Shown here: positions 31,759 to 39,634 of the stretch, one piece after another
How the letters are laid out: each line of letters opens with the position of its first letter
Position numbering within the stretch: the stretch's first letter is position 1
NCBI RefSeq assembly: GCF_014202645.1
Contig: NZ_JACHHG010000001.1
Location: forward strand, 248,001-312,000
Reading direction: 5' to 3'
DNA: 64,000 nucleotides
From: Deinobacterium chartae
Lineage (GTDB): Bacteria; Deinococcota; Deinococci; Deinococcales; Deinococcaceae
Notes under the pieces: model-generated
What the model saw: only the letters and a program-made list of their open reading frames with translations
The model's database searches: none
Told to the model about the DNA's origin: nothing
Position numbers and translations under genes: made by a program

Positions 31759-32604
31759 ATGATAGGAGTAATTACCGACTCAACCTGCGATCTGGCGCCG
31801 AACACCCTCGCCCAGCACGGCATCAGCACCGTCCCCCTCGAGGTGCGTATTGGGCAGGATCGTTTCGCAGACTGGCAGGACCTCGAGCCGGGCGAGCTGT
31901 ACGCCCGGCTCGAGGCGGGTGCCACCGTGGAAACCGCCCCGCCCGAAGTGGCGCGTTTCGAAGAAGCTTACCGCCGCCACCTCGCGGTCTACGACCACCT
32001 GATCAGCGTGCACCTCTCCGGGCAGATCAGCCAGACGGTCGCCCACGCCCGCGAGGCGGCCCGGCGCATCGGCGAGAGCGCGCGCATTCACATCGTGGAC
32101 TCGGGCGTGGTCACCGCGCCGCTGGCCGAACTGGTGATCCGCGCGTCCGAAGCGGTCAGCGCCGGCTCGCCTCCCGAGGACATCCTCGGCCTGCTCGACC
32201 GGATCCGGGCTGCGCAAAGCAGCGAGTTCGTCGTGCCCACCCTCGAGTACCTGAGGCGCGGCGGACGGCTGTCGCGCGCCGGAGAGCTGCTGGGGAACCT
32301 GCTCGGTATGCGCCCGATCATCACCTTCGCAGACGGGCACATCGTCCCTGCCCGACGGGTGCGCCAGGGTCAGGGCCTGGGATCGATCATCGAAAGCCTG
32401 GAAGCGAAGTTCGGACGCGAACCGCTGCGCGTCGCCATCGCCTACGCCGGCCAGGACCCGGACGGCATCGGACGGGTGCGCCTGGCGCTGGAAAACTCGA
32501 AGCTGCGCGTCAAAAAAGGACGTGTGCAGTTGATCGGCGCTGCGGTCGGCGCGCACGTCGGTCCAGGAACCTACGGCATCACCGCCACTCCCCTCGAGGT
32601 CTGA
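31759..32604 (+). CDS. DegV-family fatty-acid-binding protein
   Basis: A 281-residue DegV/FakB-like protein that holds a fatty acid, presumably for phosphorylation by a FakA kinase (not in the window). Motifs: VITDSTCDLAPN at the N-terminus, SVHLSGQISQTVAHAREAA, a late EYLRRGGRLSRAGELLGNLLGMRPII block and the C-terminal GAAVGAHVGPGTYGI. AGAGG precedes the ATG and TATACT lies 18 nt upstream. One base separates it from the next small gene. Confidence 0.88.
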   Translation: MIGVITDSTCDLAPNTLAQHGISTVPLEVRIGQDRFADWQDLEPGELYARLEAGATVETAPPEVARFEEAYRRHLAVYDHLISVHLSGQISQTVAHAREAARRIGESARIHIVDSGVVTAPLAELVIRASEAVSAGSPPEDILGLLDRIRAAQSSEFVVPTLEYLRRGGRLSRAGELLGNLLGMRPIITFADGHIVPARRVRQGQGLGSIIESLEAKFGREPLRVAIAYAGQDPDGIGRVRLALENSKLRVKKGRVQLIGAAVGAHVGPGTYGITATPLEV

Positions 32605-32605
32605 T

Positions 32606-33001
32606 ATGCGTGGACTGCTTCTACTTCTTGTCGTCGCGCTAGCAGCGCTGTATTTCACCATCGGCATCCGTGTGGGCTACGTTTCCGAGATGCCCACCTG
32701 GCTGTTCAACGCCCAGGGCAGCAACAGCTACGCCAAAATGGTCTCCGACACCGCCACCCCGGTCGAGGTCAGCGGAAGCTGTGATGGCCGTTCGGGCCGC
32801 ATGACCTTAACCCTGCGCTACCCCAACGGGCAGGTGGCGGGCAGCCAGGCCTGCATTCCGGGGAACCGCCGCGTGTTTCTGCGCGCGGGCGGCACTCCGG
32901 GCATGTACAACCTGCGGGTGGACCTCGAGCGCTACACCGGCCGGGTGGACTTCACCTTCAGGCAGATTCCCCCCAGCTACCAAAACCCCAGCGGCCGCTG
33001 A
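32606..33001 (+). CDS. small envelope protein with one N-terminal membrane segment
   Basis: A 131-residue protein. Residues 1-20 (MRGLLLLLVVALAALYFTIG) are a signal anchor; the rest is a small beta-rich domain with two Cys (GSCDGRSGRM, SQACIPGNR) that could form a disulfide outside the membrane. It starts one base after the degV stop, so it is translated from the same message. No family recognised. Confidence 0.6.
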   Translation: MRGLLLLLVVALAALYFTIGIRVGYVSEMPTWLFNAQGSNSYAKMVSDTATPVEVSGSCDGRSGRMTLTLRYPNGQVAGSQACIPGNRRVFLRAGGTPGMYNLRVDLERYTGRVDFTFRQIPPSYQNPSGR

Positions 33002-33004
33002 CAC

Positions 33005-33043
33005 AAAAGCTCGAGGGGCACCCGGCCTGGGTGCCCCTCGAGC
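33005..33043 (-). terminator. rho-independent terminator of rpsT
   Basis: A perfect 15-bp stem (GCTCGAGGGGCACCC / GGGTGCCCCTCGAGC) with a 5-nt loop; on the minus strand TTTTGTGT follows. It lies about 40 nt after the rpsT stop, and its T-run orientation assigns it to the minus strand. Confidence 0.85.
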
Positions 33044-33083
33044 TTGCACGGTGCCCGGTTGCCCGGCACCCGAAATTCGATGA

Positions 33084-33365
33084 TTACTGCGCGCTCTGGG
33101 CGGCGCGCTCTTTGTTCAGGCGCTTGGCCAGACGGCTCTTCTTGCGGGCCGCGGCGTTCTTGTGCAGGGTGCTGCCCTTGGCGGCCTTGTCGATCAGGCT
33201 CTCGGCCTTGCGCTGCAGCTCGACAGCGTTCTCGGCGCCGCTGGTCACGGCCTCCACGGCCTTGCGGGTGTAGGTCTTGATGGTGCTCTTGCGGCTGCGG
33301 TTGAGCAGACGGCGCTTGAGGCTCTGACGGTGACGTTTCTGGGCGGACTTGTGACGTAAAGCCAT
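33084..33365 (-). CDS. rpsT: 30S ribosomal protein S20
   Basis: A 93-residue basic protein binding the 5' domain of 16S rRNA early in 30S assembly. The start [31 protein letters not shown] and the Ala/Lys-rich helix [22 protein letters not shown] are diagnostic. The chosen ATG at 33365 has GGAG upstream; the longer open frame is leader. The leader of about 120 nt between a -10 box near 33494 and the ATG is GC-rich and can fold, which would suit autoregulation. Confidence 0.96.
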   Translation of the reverse strand: MALRHKSAQKRHRQSLKRRLLNRSRKSTIKTYTRKAVEAVTSGAENAVELQRKAESLIDKAAKGSTLHKNAAARKKSRLAKRLNKERAAQSAQ

Positions 33366-33493
33366 GCTGTTTCTCCATTCTTCCGCCGACGGCGGAGCGG
33401 TCCCCTCTCGGGAACACGAGCGTCGGTCCCGCGCACGCGGGCCGCGCACCGACCCTCGGGCCGGACCCTGCCTGCACTCAGGCAGAGCGACAG

Positions 33494-33523
33494 ATTTTAC
33501 TCCCTGGCACCGGGTCAGCACAA
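33494..33523 (-). promoter_or_regulatory. candidate rpsT promoter
   Basis: On the minus strand, TTGTGC (33518-33523), 18-bp spacer and TAAAAT (33494-33499), giving a leader of about 120 nt. Confidence 0.45.
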
Positions 33524-33596
33524 GTCCCCGCCCCGCCTTTTTTCCTACGGGGGACACTAGGCCAGTGCGTCACTGTTTCCCACCCACCGAACACGG

Positions 33597-33602
33597 TAGG
33601 GT
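33597..33602 (+). promoter_or_regulatory. -10 box of the MATE gene
   Basis: TAGGGT 8 nt before the ATG at 33611, without a ribosome site in between. Confidence 0.4.
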
Positions 33603-33610
33603 AACAACTT

Positions 33611-34939
33611 ATGATCGCGCGCGCAGAACGAACCTCCCTGACCCGAGAGCTGCTCGGCCTGGCCCTGCCGATGATGCTCTCCAACCTCGCCTATACCCTG
33701 CTGGGCGTGATCGATACGCTGTACATGGGCCGCATCGGCACCGTGGAGGTGGCCGCAGTCGGCCTCGCGAACATCACGGTCATGACCCTGATCCTGTTCT
33801 TCCGGGGCAGCCTGAACACGGTCACCATCTTCGTGGCCCGCGCCTTCGGCGCCAACACCCCCGAGGGGGTGCGCCGCTGGTACGGCATCTTTCTGGCCCT
33901 TGCGCTGCTGGCGGGCATCCCGGTCGCGGCCCTGGGACAAGCGGGGCTGCTGGGCATCTTGCGGCTGTTCGGTCCCGAGGCCGCCGTGTTCGAAGCCGCC
34001 CACACCTACGGTGCCATTCGGCTGCTCGAGGCCCCCTTCTCCATGCTGGTATCGGTCAACGTGGGGTTCATGGTCGCTTTGGGCAACAGCCGCACGCCGA
34101 TGGTGCTCGCCTGGACCACCGTGGCGGTCAATGCCTTGCTCGCATGGCTGATGATCTTTCCGTTGGGCATGGGCGTGGCCGGGGCGGCCTGGAGCACGGT
34201 GGCGGCCCTGGCCGTGCAGGCCCTGCTCTCGCATCTGGCCGTGGCACGGCAGTACGGCGCCGTGTACGGCCCGCTGCGCCCGCTGCGCCCCACCCGCGCC
34301 GAGCTGACCTCGATCGGCCGCATCAGCGCCCCCGCAGGCCTGACCGAACTGGCCGAGGTGAGTGCCTTCAACACCTTTATCGGCGTGATCTCGCGGCTGG
34401 GCGCGGTCGAGCTCGCCGCATCGAACATCGCCAACCAGTTCGCCTCGTTCGGTTTCATGCCCGTTTTTGCGCTCTCGGCCGCTACCGGCAGCCTGGTCAG
34501 CCGCTACCTGGGATCGGGGAACCCCGACGCCTCTGCGCGCGTCGGCTGGCGCGCCGCCGGCCTGGGCATGCTGCTGATGCTGCCGCTGGCCCTGGCCTTC
34601 GTGTTCATTCCCGAGCCGCTGCTGCGCCTGTTCACCAACCAGGATGAAATCATCCCATTGGGCATGCAGGTCATGCGGCTCATGGCGATCTACCAGATCC
34701 TCGACGGACTTGGCATCATACTGGGTGGAGCGCTGGGCGGCGCAGGCGACACCCGCTTCCGCATGCTGGTCACCGTCAGCGGTGCCTGGGGCATCATGGT
34801 CCCGGCGGCACTGCTGCTTACCAACGCCGGCTACGGAGTTCAGGGGGCCTGGGGAGGCGCTCTGATCTACATCATGCTGATCTCGCTGATTTACGCGGTG
34901 CGCTTCCGTTCCGGACGCTGGAGAAAGGCGACCCTTTGA
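33611..34939 (+). CDS. MATE-family multidrug/toxin efflux transporter
   Basis: A 442-residue protein with twelve membrane segments in two homologous halves: LTRELLGLALPMMLSNLAYTLLGVIDTLYMGRIG starts the first, and ISAPAGLTELAEVSAFNTFIGVISRLGAVELAA the second. It exports cationic drugs or metabolites in exchange for Na+ or H+; the substrate is unknown. Its stop overlaps the recX start by 4 bases. Confidence 0.9.
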   Translation: MIARAERTSLTRELLGLALPMMLSNLAYTLLGVIDTLYMGRIGTVEVAAVGLANITVMTLILFFRGSLNTVTIFVARAFGANTPEGVRRWYGIFLALALLAGIPVAALGQAGLLGILRLFGPEAAVFEAAHTYGAIRLLEAPFSMLVSVNVGFMVALGNSRTPMVLAWTTVAVNALLAWLMIFPLGMGVAGAAWSTVAALAVQALLSHLAVARQYGAVYGPLRPLRPTRAELTSIGRISAPAGLTELAEVSAFNTFIGVISRLGAVELAASNIANQFASFGFMPVFALSAATGSLVSRYLGSGNPDASARVGWRAAGLGMLLMLPLALAFVFIPEPLLRLFTNQDEIIPLGMQVMRLMAIYQILDGLGIILGGALGGAGDTRFRMLVTVSGAWGIMVPAALLLTNAGYGVQGAWGGALIYIMLISLIYAVRFRSGRWRKATL

Positions 34940-35418
34940 GCGACTCGGAAAAACTGCAGCATCTGCTGGCCTACGCCTACCGCGCCCTGGCGCAGCGCGC
35001 CCTGTCCGAGGCCGAGCTGCGCGCCCGCCTGTTGCGGCGCGAAGCCACCCCCGAGGAAATCGAGACGGTCCTCGAGCGGCTGCGCAGCTACCGCTTCGTG
35101 GACGACTCGGCCCTGGCGCGCGACCTCAGCCGCGCGCGCGGCGTGGGGCGGCACCGGGTCAAGGCCAAGCTGCGTCAGCGCGGCATCGACAGCGAGACCG
35201 CCGAGCAGGCCCTCACCGCCCGCCCGCCCGAGCAGGACCTCGAGGAGCTCGAGGCGCTGGTCGCGAAAAACCTCCCGCGCTGGCGCGCGGCGGGCGAGAA
35301 AGGGTACGGCCGCGCCTTTGGCTTTCTGATCCGCCGGGGCTTCTCGGCGGGCGACGTGGCCCGGGCGCTGGCCCCCCTGCGTGCGGGCGCGCTTGACACA
35401 TTAGAGGAGCCCGAGTAA
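34936..35418 (+). CDS. recX: RecX-family RecA regulator
   Basis: A 160-residue helical-repeat protein beginning at TTG 34936 within the MATE stop, with AAAGG upstream. The family core is visible: [56 protein letters not shown] and [18 protein letters not shown]. RecX limits RecA filament growth and strand exchange during DNA repair, and is of interest in radiation-resistant bacteria. recA is not in the window. The stop codon lies inside the -10 box of the tRNA-Pro promoter. Confidence 0.88.
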   Translation: MSDSEKLQHLLAYAYRALAQRALSEAELRARLLRREATPEEIETVLERLRSYRFVDDSALARDLSRARGVGRHRVKAKLRQRGIDSETAEQALTARPPEQDLEELEALVAKNLPRWRAAGEKGYGRAFGFLIRRGFSAGDVARALAPLRAGALDTLEEPE

Positions 35419-35421
35419 GAT
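35393..35421 (+). promoter_or_regulatory. strong promoter of tRNA-Pro
   Basis: Consensus -35 TTGACA (35393-35398), 17-bp spacer, -10 TAAGAT (35416-35421). The -10 includes the recX stop TAA. Transcription would start near 35428, about 34 nt before the mature tRNA. Confidence 0.85.
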
Positions 35422-35461
35422 AACTCTCGCTCGAGCCACCGTAGGTGCCGGAGCGCCGGGT

Positions 35462-35538
<77 letters not shown>

Positions 35539-35543
35539 AAGAA

Positions 35544-35573
35544 AACGCCCCCGCGCATGCGGGGGCGTTCTTT
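35544..35573 (+). terminator. rho-independent terminator of tRNA-Pro
   Basis: An 11-bp stem (AACGCCCCCGC / GCGGGGGCGTT) with a GCAT loop followed by CTTTC, 6 nt after the tRNA. Confidence 0.8.
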
Positions 35574-35593
35574 CATCACACCTCGAGGACCGC

Positions 35594-36295
35594 ATGAACG
35601 TGTACGCCATCGCCGACCCGCACCTCTCGCGCGCCCGCCCCAAGCCGATGGACATCTTCGGCGGCAACTGGAGCGGGCACCCGGCCGCCTTTTTCGAGGG
35701 CTGGCGCGAGACCGTGGGCCCCGACGACCTGGTGCTCGTTCCCGGCGACATCTCCTGGGCGATGCGCCTCGAGGAGGCCCGCTTGGACCTCGAGGACATC
35801 GCGGCCCTGCCGGGCATCAAGGTGCTGTCGCGCGGCAACCACGACTACTGGTGGCCTTCGATCAGCCGCCTGCGCGCGGCCCTGCCGCCGGGCATGCACG
35901 CGCTGCAAAACGACGCGCTGCGCATCGGCAACGTGGTGGTGTGCGGCTCGCGCGGCTGGGTCTGCCCGGGCAGCGAGGGCTTCACCGACGATGACGAGAA
36001 AATCTACACCCGCGAGGTGGAGCGCCTGCGGCTGAGCCTCGAGGCCGCCCGCACCCTGGCGGCCCCGGAGCAACTGCCGGTTGTGGTGATGCTGCACTAC
36101 CCGCCCACCAACTCCGCCTTCGAGCCCAGCGGCTTTACCGCGCTGATCGAGCGCTACTTGCCCAGCGGTGTCACCTACGGACACCTGCACGGCGTGAACC
36201 CGGACCGGCTCCTCAAACACTGGTGCGGAATTCCGCTGCACTTCGTGGCCGCCGACGCGCTGCGCTTCCGTCCCAAGCGGATCCTGGGCGGCTGA
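35594..36295 (+). CDS. metallophosphoesterase
   Basis: A 233-residue calcineurin-like phosphoesterase with all metal motifs: ADPHLS (DxH), [10 protein letters not shown] (GD), [11 protein letters not shown] (GNHD), MLHYPP (H) and TYGHLHG (GHxH). The wording resembles small bacterial phosphodiesterases acting on nucleotides or phosphoproteins; the substrate is unknown. GAGGA lies 5 nt before the ATG. The gene ends 4 bases before the convergent tilS-tadA stop. Confidence 0.85.
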   Translation: MNVYAIADPHLSRARPKPMDIFGGNWSGHPAAFFEGWRETVGPDDLVLVPGDISWAMRLEEARLDLEDIAALPGIKVLSRGNHDYWWPSISRLRAALPPGMHALQNDALRIGNVVVCGSRGWVCPGSEGFTDDDEKIYTREVERLRLSLEAARTLAAPEQLPVVVMLHYPPTNSAFEPSGFTALIERYLPSGVTYGHLHGVNPDRLLKHWCGIPLHFVAADALRFRPKRILGG

Positions 36296-36299
36296 GCGC

Positions 36300-37877
36300 T
36301 CAGCCGCCCGATCGCAGCCCGGCGAAAAACTCCTCGAGCAACGCCCCGGCCTCGCGCGCGCGCACCGCACCGGTGACCTCGGTGCGCGCGCCCCAGTGGG
36401 CGCGGGTCAGATCCATCACGCCGCCCAGGGCCCCCATCTTGAGGTTGCGCGCGCCGTAGACCACCTGCCCGACCCGCGCCTCGAGGGCGGCCCCCAGGCA
36501 CATCGGGCAGGGCTCGAGGGTTACGACCAGCGCGCAGCGGTTCAGGTACGGCGTGCCCAGCACGGTCGCCGCCTGCCGCAGCGCTTCGAGCTCGGCGTGG
36601 CGGGTCATGTCGCCGTGTTCGCGCGAGCGGTTGCGGGCGCGGGCGATCACCTGCCCGTCGCAGACCACCACCGCGCCGATCGGCACCTCGCCCGCCTGCG
36701 CTGCGAGACGGGCCTCGTCCAGCGCCAGACCCATCTCGTCCCACCAGGGGGTGCGGCCTGACCCGGCGTCCACCGACCACAGCGGGGGGGTGAGGCCAAC
36801 CCAGTGCACCTGCGCGCCCTCGGCCAGCAACCACACCGCGTCGCGCCAGCCGCGCGGGAGCTTGAGGTCGGTCAGCACATCGGACAGCTTGCGCGTGCCG
36901 CCGGGCAGCCGGATGCGGTCGCCGGGCCGACGGTGGCGCAACGTCCAGTGCGCGGGGTAGTCGAAGTCCGGACGGGCAAACTCGGGGGCGGCAATCCAGG
37001 GTCGGCCACGGGTCACGGTCACCTCGCGGTCACCGGGTAACGTGAAGTGCCGGGTGACGCCGCTCTCCCCCGCCGCCAGCAGGGCCTGCAGGTGGGCCGC
37101 GTCGAAAGGTACCCCGGCCGCCCTGAGCACGCGGGCGAACAGGCGGCGGCGCACCGCAGGCGGCTCCGAAGACCACTCGGCGTGTGCACTCACCGCGTCG
37201 GTCAGGGCCGCAAGCAGCGCCTCGTCCTCGAGGGCCCAGGCGGCGTAGCGGGCCAGCGCCGCGTCGGCAGCCGGAAAACGGGTGCGCAGCCGGGGCATCA
37301 CCTCGAGGCGCAGCCAGTTGCGGGTAAAGGCGGGGTCGGCGTTGCTGGGGTCCTCGCGGTGCGGCTGGCCCAGCGCGCTCAGATAACTGCGCGCCCGGTC
37401 GCGCGAGACGGTCAGCCAGGGCCGCTGCAGCGCGCCGCGCCGGGGCGGGATACCGACCGCCTTGTGCGTGCCGCGCAACAGCTGCATCAGCACGGTCTCC
37501 GCCTGATCCTCACGGGTGTGGGCGGTCAAGATGCCCTGAATGCCGCGCGCACGCGCCGCGCGCGCCAGAAAACCGTAGCGCAGGCGCCGCGCCGCGTCCT
37601 CGAGACCCCAGCCCTTGGCCTGCGCCACGCGGCGCACATCGGCCCCACCCAGCTCGAGGGGTACGCCCAGCTGCGCGCACAGGTCGCGCACGAACCCGGC
37701 GTCCTCGCCCGAACCGGGCCGCAGGCGGTGGTCGAAATGGGCGGCCACCGGGTCTGAGCCCGCCTCGAGGAGCGCGCGCAGCAGGGCCACCGAGTCCGCC
37801 CCGCCCGAGACCGCCACCAGCGGTCTCGGGTTCAGGGCGCGCAGCGGGTCCAGCAGGTCGGCGAAGTCCTCGTTCAC
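36300..37877 (-). CDS. tilS-tadA: bifunctional TilS-TadA: tRNA(Ile) lysidine synthetase fused to tRNA adenosine deaminase
   Basis: A 525-residue fusion of two anticodon-loop enzymes. Residues 1 to ~370 form TilS, with the PP-loop VAVSGGADSVALL, AHFDHRLRPGSGEDAGFV, TAHTREDQAETVLMQLLRG and the C-terminal RHRRPGDRIRLPGG substrate region; it makes lysidine at position 34 of tRNA-Ile. Residues ~377-525 form TadA, with HAELEAL near 427 and PCPMCLGA near 456; it makes inosine 34 in tRNA-Arg. I chose GTG 37877: TACAAT lies 7 nt upstream and overlaps the ATG at 37886. Zinc and PP-loop residues are intact in both halves. Confidence 0.93.
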   Translation of the reverse strand: MNEDFADLLDPLRALNPRPLVAVSGGADSVALLRALLEAGSDPVAAHFDHRLRPGSGEDAGFVRDLCAQLGVPLELGGADVRRVAQAKGWGLEDAARRLRYGFLARAARARGIQGILTAHTREDQAETVLMQLLRGTHKAVGIPPRRGALQRPWLTVSRDRARSYLSALGQPHREDPSNADPAFTRNWLRLEVMPRLRTRFPAADAALARYAAWALEDEALLAALTDAVSAHAEWSSEPPAVRRRLFARVLRAAGVPFDAAHLQALLAAGESGVTRHFTLPGDREVTVTRGRPWIAAPEFARPDFDYPAHWTLRHRRPGDRIRLPGGTRKLSDVLTDLKLPRGWRDAVWLLAEGAQVHWVGLTPPLWSVDAGSGRTPWWDEMGLALDEARLAAQAGEVPIGAVVVCDGQVIARARNRSREHGDMTRHAELEALRQAATVLGTPYLNRCALVVTLEPCPMCLGAALEARVGQVVYGARNLKMGALGGVMDLTRAHWGARTEVTGAVRAREAGALLEEFFAGLRSGG

Positions 37878-37884
37878 GAGCAAC

Positions 37885-37890
37885 ATTGTA
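37885..37890 (-). promoter_or_regulatory. leaderless -10 box of tilS-tadA
   Basis: TACAAT on the minus strand, 7 nt before the GTG start; it includes part of an alternative ATG, which argues against that ATG. Confidence 0.6.
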
Positions 37891-37925
37891 GGACCTGCGG
37901 ATGTTCACCCGGCCCGGTCGGCGGC

Positions 37926-37931
37926 TAGAAT
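37926..37931 (+). promoter_or_regulatory. leaderless -10 box of the peroxiredoxin gene
   Basis: TAGAAT 6 nt before the ATG at 37938. TTCACC (37904-37909) is a weak -35 at 16 bp. Back to back with the tilS-tadA promoter in about 60 bp. Confidence 0.6.
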
Positions 37932-37937
37932 GCCCGC

Positions 37938-38411
37938 ATGAATGCTGTGATCGGTCAGCCTGCTCCGGAATTCGACGCCCTCAGCGACGACGGCCGCCGC
38001 GTCCGTCTGGCAGACCTGCGGGGCCGCTGGGTGGTGCTGTATTTCTATCCGCGTGCCGGTACCCCGGGTTGCAGCCTCGAGGCCCGCCGCTTCGAGGAAG
38101 CGCTGCCCGAGTTCGAACGCTTAGGGGCGGTGGTGGTGGGGGTCAGCACCGATACCGAGGCGGCGCAGGCCAAGTTCCGGCAGAGCTGCAAGCTGAGTTT
38201 TCCGCTGCTGCCCGACGGCGACCGGGCGCTGAGCAGCGCTTACGGCCTGACCGGCGGCCTCAGTGCCCTGCTGGGCACGGTGCCGCGCCGGACTTTCCTG
38301 ATTGACCCGCACGGCAAGCTGGCCCAGCACTGGCGGCGCGTGAACCCGGCGCGGCACGCCGCCGAAGTGCTGGCCGACCTCGAGTTGCGCAGCCGGTCCA
38401 CGGCGCGCTGA
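37938..38411 (+). CDS. bcp: peroxiredoxin, BCP/PrxQ type
   Basis: A 157-residue thiol peroxidase reducing hydrogen and organic peroxides. The peroxidatic Cys is C45 in YPRAGTPGCSLEARRF; C84 in SCKLSFPLL may be a resolving Cys, though BCP enzymes often place it five residues after the first. FLIDPHGKLAQHW is the usual late motif. Divergent from tilS-tadA with a shared promoter region. Confidence 0.9.
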   Translation: MNAVIGQPAPEFDALSDDGRRVRLADLRGRWVVLYFYPRAGTPGCSLEARRFEEALPEFERLGAVVVGVSTDTEAAQAKFRQSCKLSFPLLPDGDRALSSAYGLTGGLSALLGTVPRRTFLIDPHGKLAQHWRRVNPARHAAEVLADLELRSRSTAR

Positions 38412-38471
38412 ACTCTCGGCCAGGACCGCAGGCACCCGGCGTTGACCGCGCAGGCCAGGGAGCGGCCCCGC

Positions 38472-38984
38472 TCAGAAGCGGGCATTCACCGTGCCGTTGC
38501 GGAACTCCAGGCGGTCCCCCGGAGCAATCTGCCCCTCCTCGAGGGCCAGGCCCACGTAGCCCTGCTTGGCGCGTACCGCGCGATCCAGGGCTGCCCCGGC
38601 CAGGGTCAGCGCGTTCGGCTGGCTCTGCTCGAGGGTGATGCTGCCCACCCGCTCCTCGCGGGTCGGATCGCACTCGTAGTAGCTGCCCCGATCGGTGCAG
38701 TGCGTATCCTGCGGGCCCGGCAGGGCGGAGCGCACGTAAAACGCCAGCCCGTGCCGCGAGGAGGAGAGCAGCGCGGGCAGGTAACGCACGTTATACTGCA
38801 CCCGCACACCCTGCACCGGACCCCCCTGCTGAATCTGCGGGTCACCTTTGAGGTACAGCACCGGCGTGGGCGCACTGGCACTGAACGGCATGGAAAGGTC
38901 AAAGTCGGAAAGCGGCTGCTGGGGCAGCGGCACGATGCCGCAGCCCGCCAGCAGCAGGCTGCAGGCGAGGGCGATCTTTTTCAT
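38472..38984 (-). CDS. putative lipoprotein
   Basis: A 170-residue exported protein with lipobox LLLAGC (lipidated Cys 15), then a beta-rich domain without recognised family. A CTDRGSYYEC pair could form a disulfide. GGAG lies 8 nt before the ATG. A 17-nt run at its lipobox recurs in its own leader at 39016. Function unknown. Confidence 0.7.
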   Translation of the reverse strand: MKKIALACSLLLAGCGIVPLPQQPLSDFDLSMPFSASAPTPVLYLKGDPQIQQGGPVQGVRVQYNVRYLPALLSSSRHGLAFYVRSALPGPQDTHCTDRGSYYECDPTREERVGSITLEQSQPNALTLAGAALDRAVRAKQGYVGLALEEGQIAPGDRLEFRNGTVNARF

Positions 38985-39100
38985 GGGACTGCTCCGTTAC
39001 AGGAATAGGGGCTCAGCACGATGCCGCAGCCCATATCAGGTCTACCGCACCGTGGGCAGGTGCGGATGTGAAGTCCTTTCAGAACCGTTCGTACAACAAC

Positions 39101-39141
39101 CGTATCCTGACCAGGCTGCCCTACAGCCCGGTCAGGATACG
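39101..39141. repeat. long stem-loop between the lipoprotein and deaminase genes
   Basis: A perfect 12-bp stem (CGTATCCTGACC / GGTCAGGATACG) enclosing a second 5-bp stem (GGCTG / CAGCC) with a CCCTA loop; the two are separated by one mismatch. It lies about 25 nt after the deaminase stop on the minus strand and is followed there by GTTGTTGT, so a terminator is the likely reading. Confidence 0.65.
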
Positions 39142-39166
39142 ACCTCGCGCGCCCGGGGCCAGGCGG

Positions 39167-39634
39167 TCAGTACGGCGTCTTGTCGACCTTCTCGCTCCAG
39201 GCGCGGAAGGCGCGCAGGGCATCTTCGCGTCCCAGCTCGGTCATGGGCAGGCGGCGGGCGTGCTTGGGACGATCCAGCTCCTGGTAGATGAACTGGTCAT
39301 CGAAGTCGATAGCAGCGGCATCCGCCTGGGTGCAGGCGTAGTAAACCCGCTCGAGGCGCGCCCAGTAGATGGCTCCCAGGCACATCGGGCAGGGCTCGCA
39401 GGAGGTGTAGATCTCGCAGCCGGACAGGTCGAAGGTTCCCAGCCGCTGGCAGGCCTCGCGGATGGCGTTTACCTCCGCGTGGGCGGTGGGGTCGAGCTGG
39501 GCGGTGACCCGGTTAACCCCCCGGGCGATGATCTCGCCGCCTTTGACGATCACCGCCCCGAACGGTCCGCCGCCACGGGCGACATTGTCCACGGCCAGAT
39601 CCGCTGCCTGGCGCATCAGTTCCTCGGGGGTCAT
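39167..39634 (-). CDS. nucleoside/guanine deaminase-like CMP/dCMP-type zinc enzyme
   Basis: A 155-residue cytidine-deaminase-fold protein with zinc motifs AHAEVNAI and SCEPCPMCLGAIYWA. The GGGPFGAVIV start and the CTQADAAAIDFDDQFIYQEL end are those of guanine deaminases of the Bacillus GuaD type rather than of TadA. The product of guanine would be xanthine. GGAGG lies before the ATG at 39634; longer upstream frame rejected. It overlaps the stop of the SDR gene by one base, so the two form an operon. Confidence 0.82.
   Translation of the reverse strand: MTPEELMRQAADLAVDNVARGGGPFGAVIVKGGEIIARGVNRVTAQLDPTAHAEVNAIREACQRLGTFDLSGCEIYTSCEPCPMCLGAIYWARLERVYYACTQADAAAIDFDDQFIYQELDRPKHARRLPMTELGREDALRAFRAWSEKVDKTPY

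Noticed and set aside
33166-33365. Possible toxin-like small frames overlapping rpsT
   Set aside because: rpsT explains the strand and composition; the others are antisense.
37938-38411. Reading the peroxiredoxin gene as a thioredoxin or ResA-like protein
   Set aside because: The TPGC motif and late FLIDPHG are those of BCP peroxiredoxins, and no CxxC is present.
39167-39634. Second tadA
   Set aside because: TadA is already fused to TilS, and the C-terminus of this protein (DFDDQFIY) matches guanine deaminases instead.
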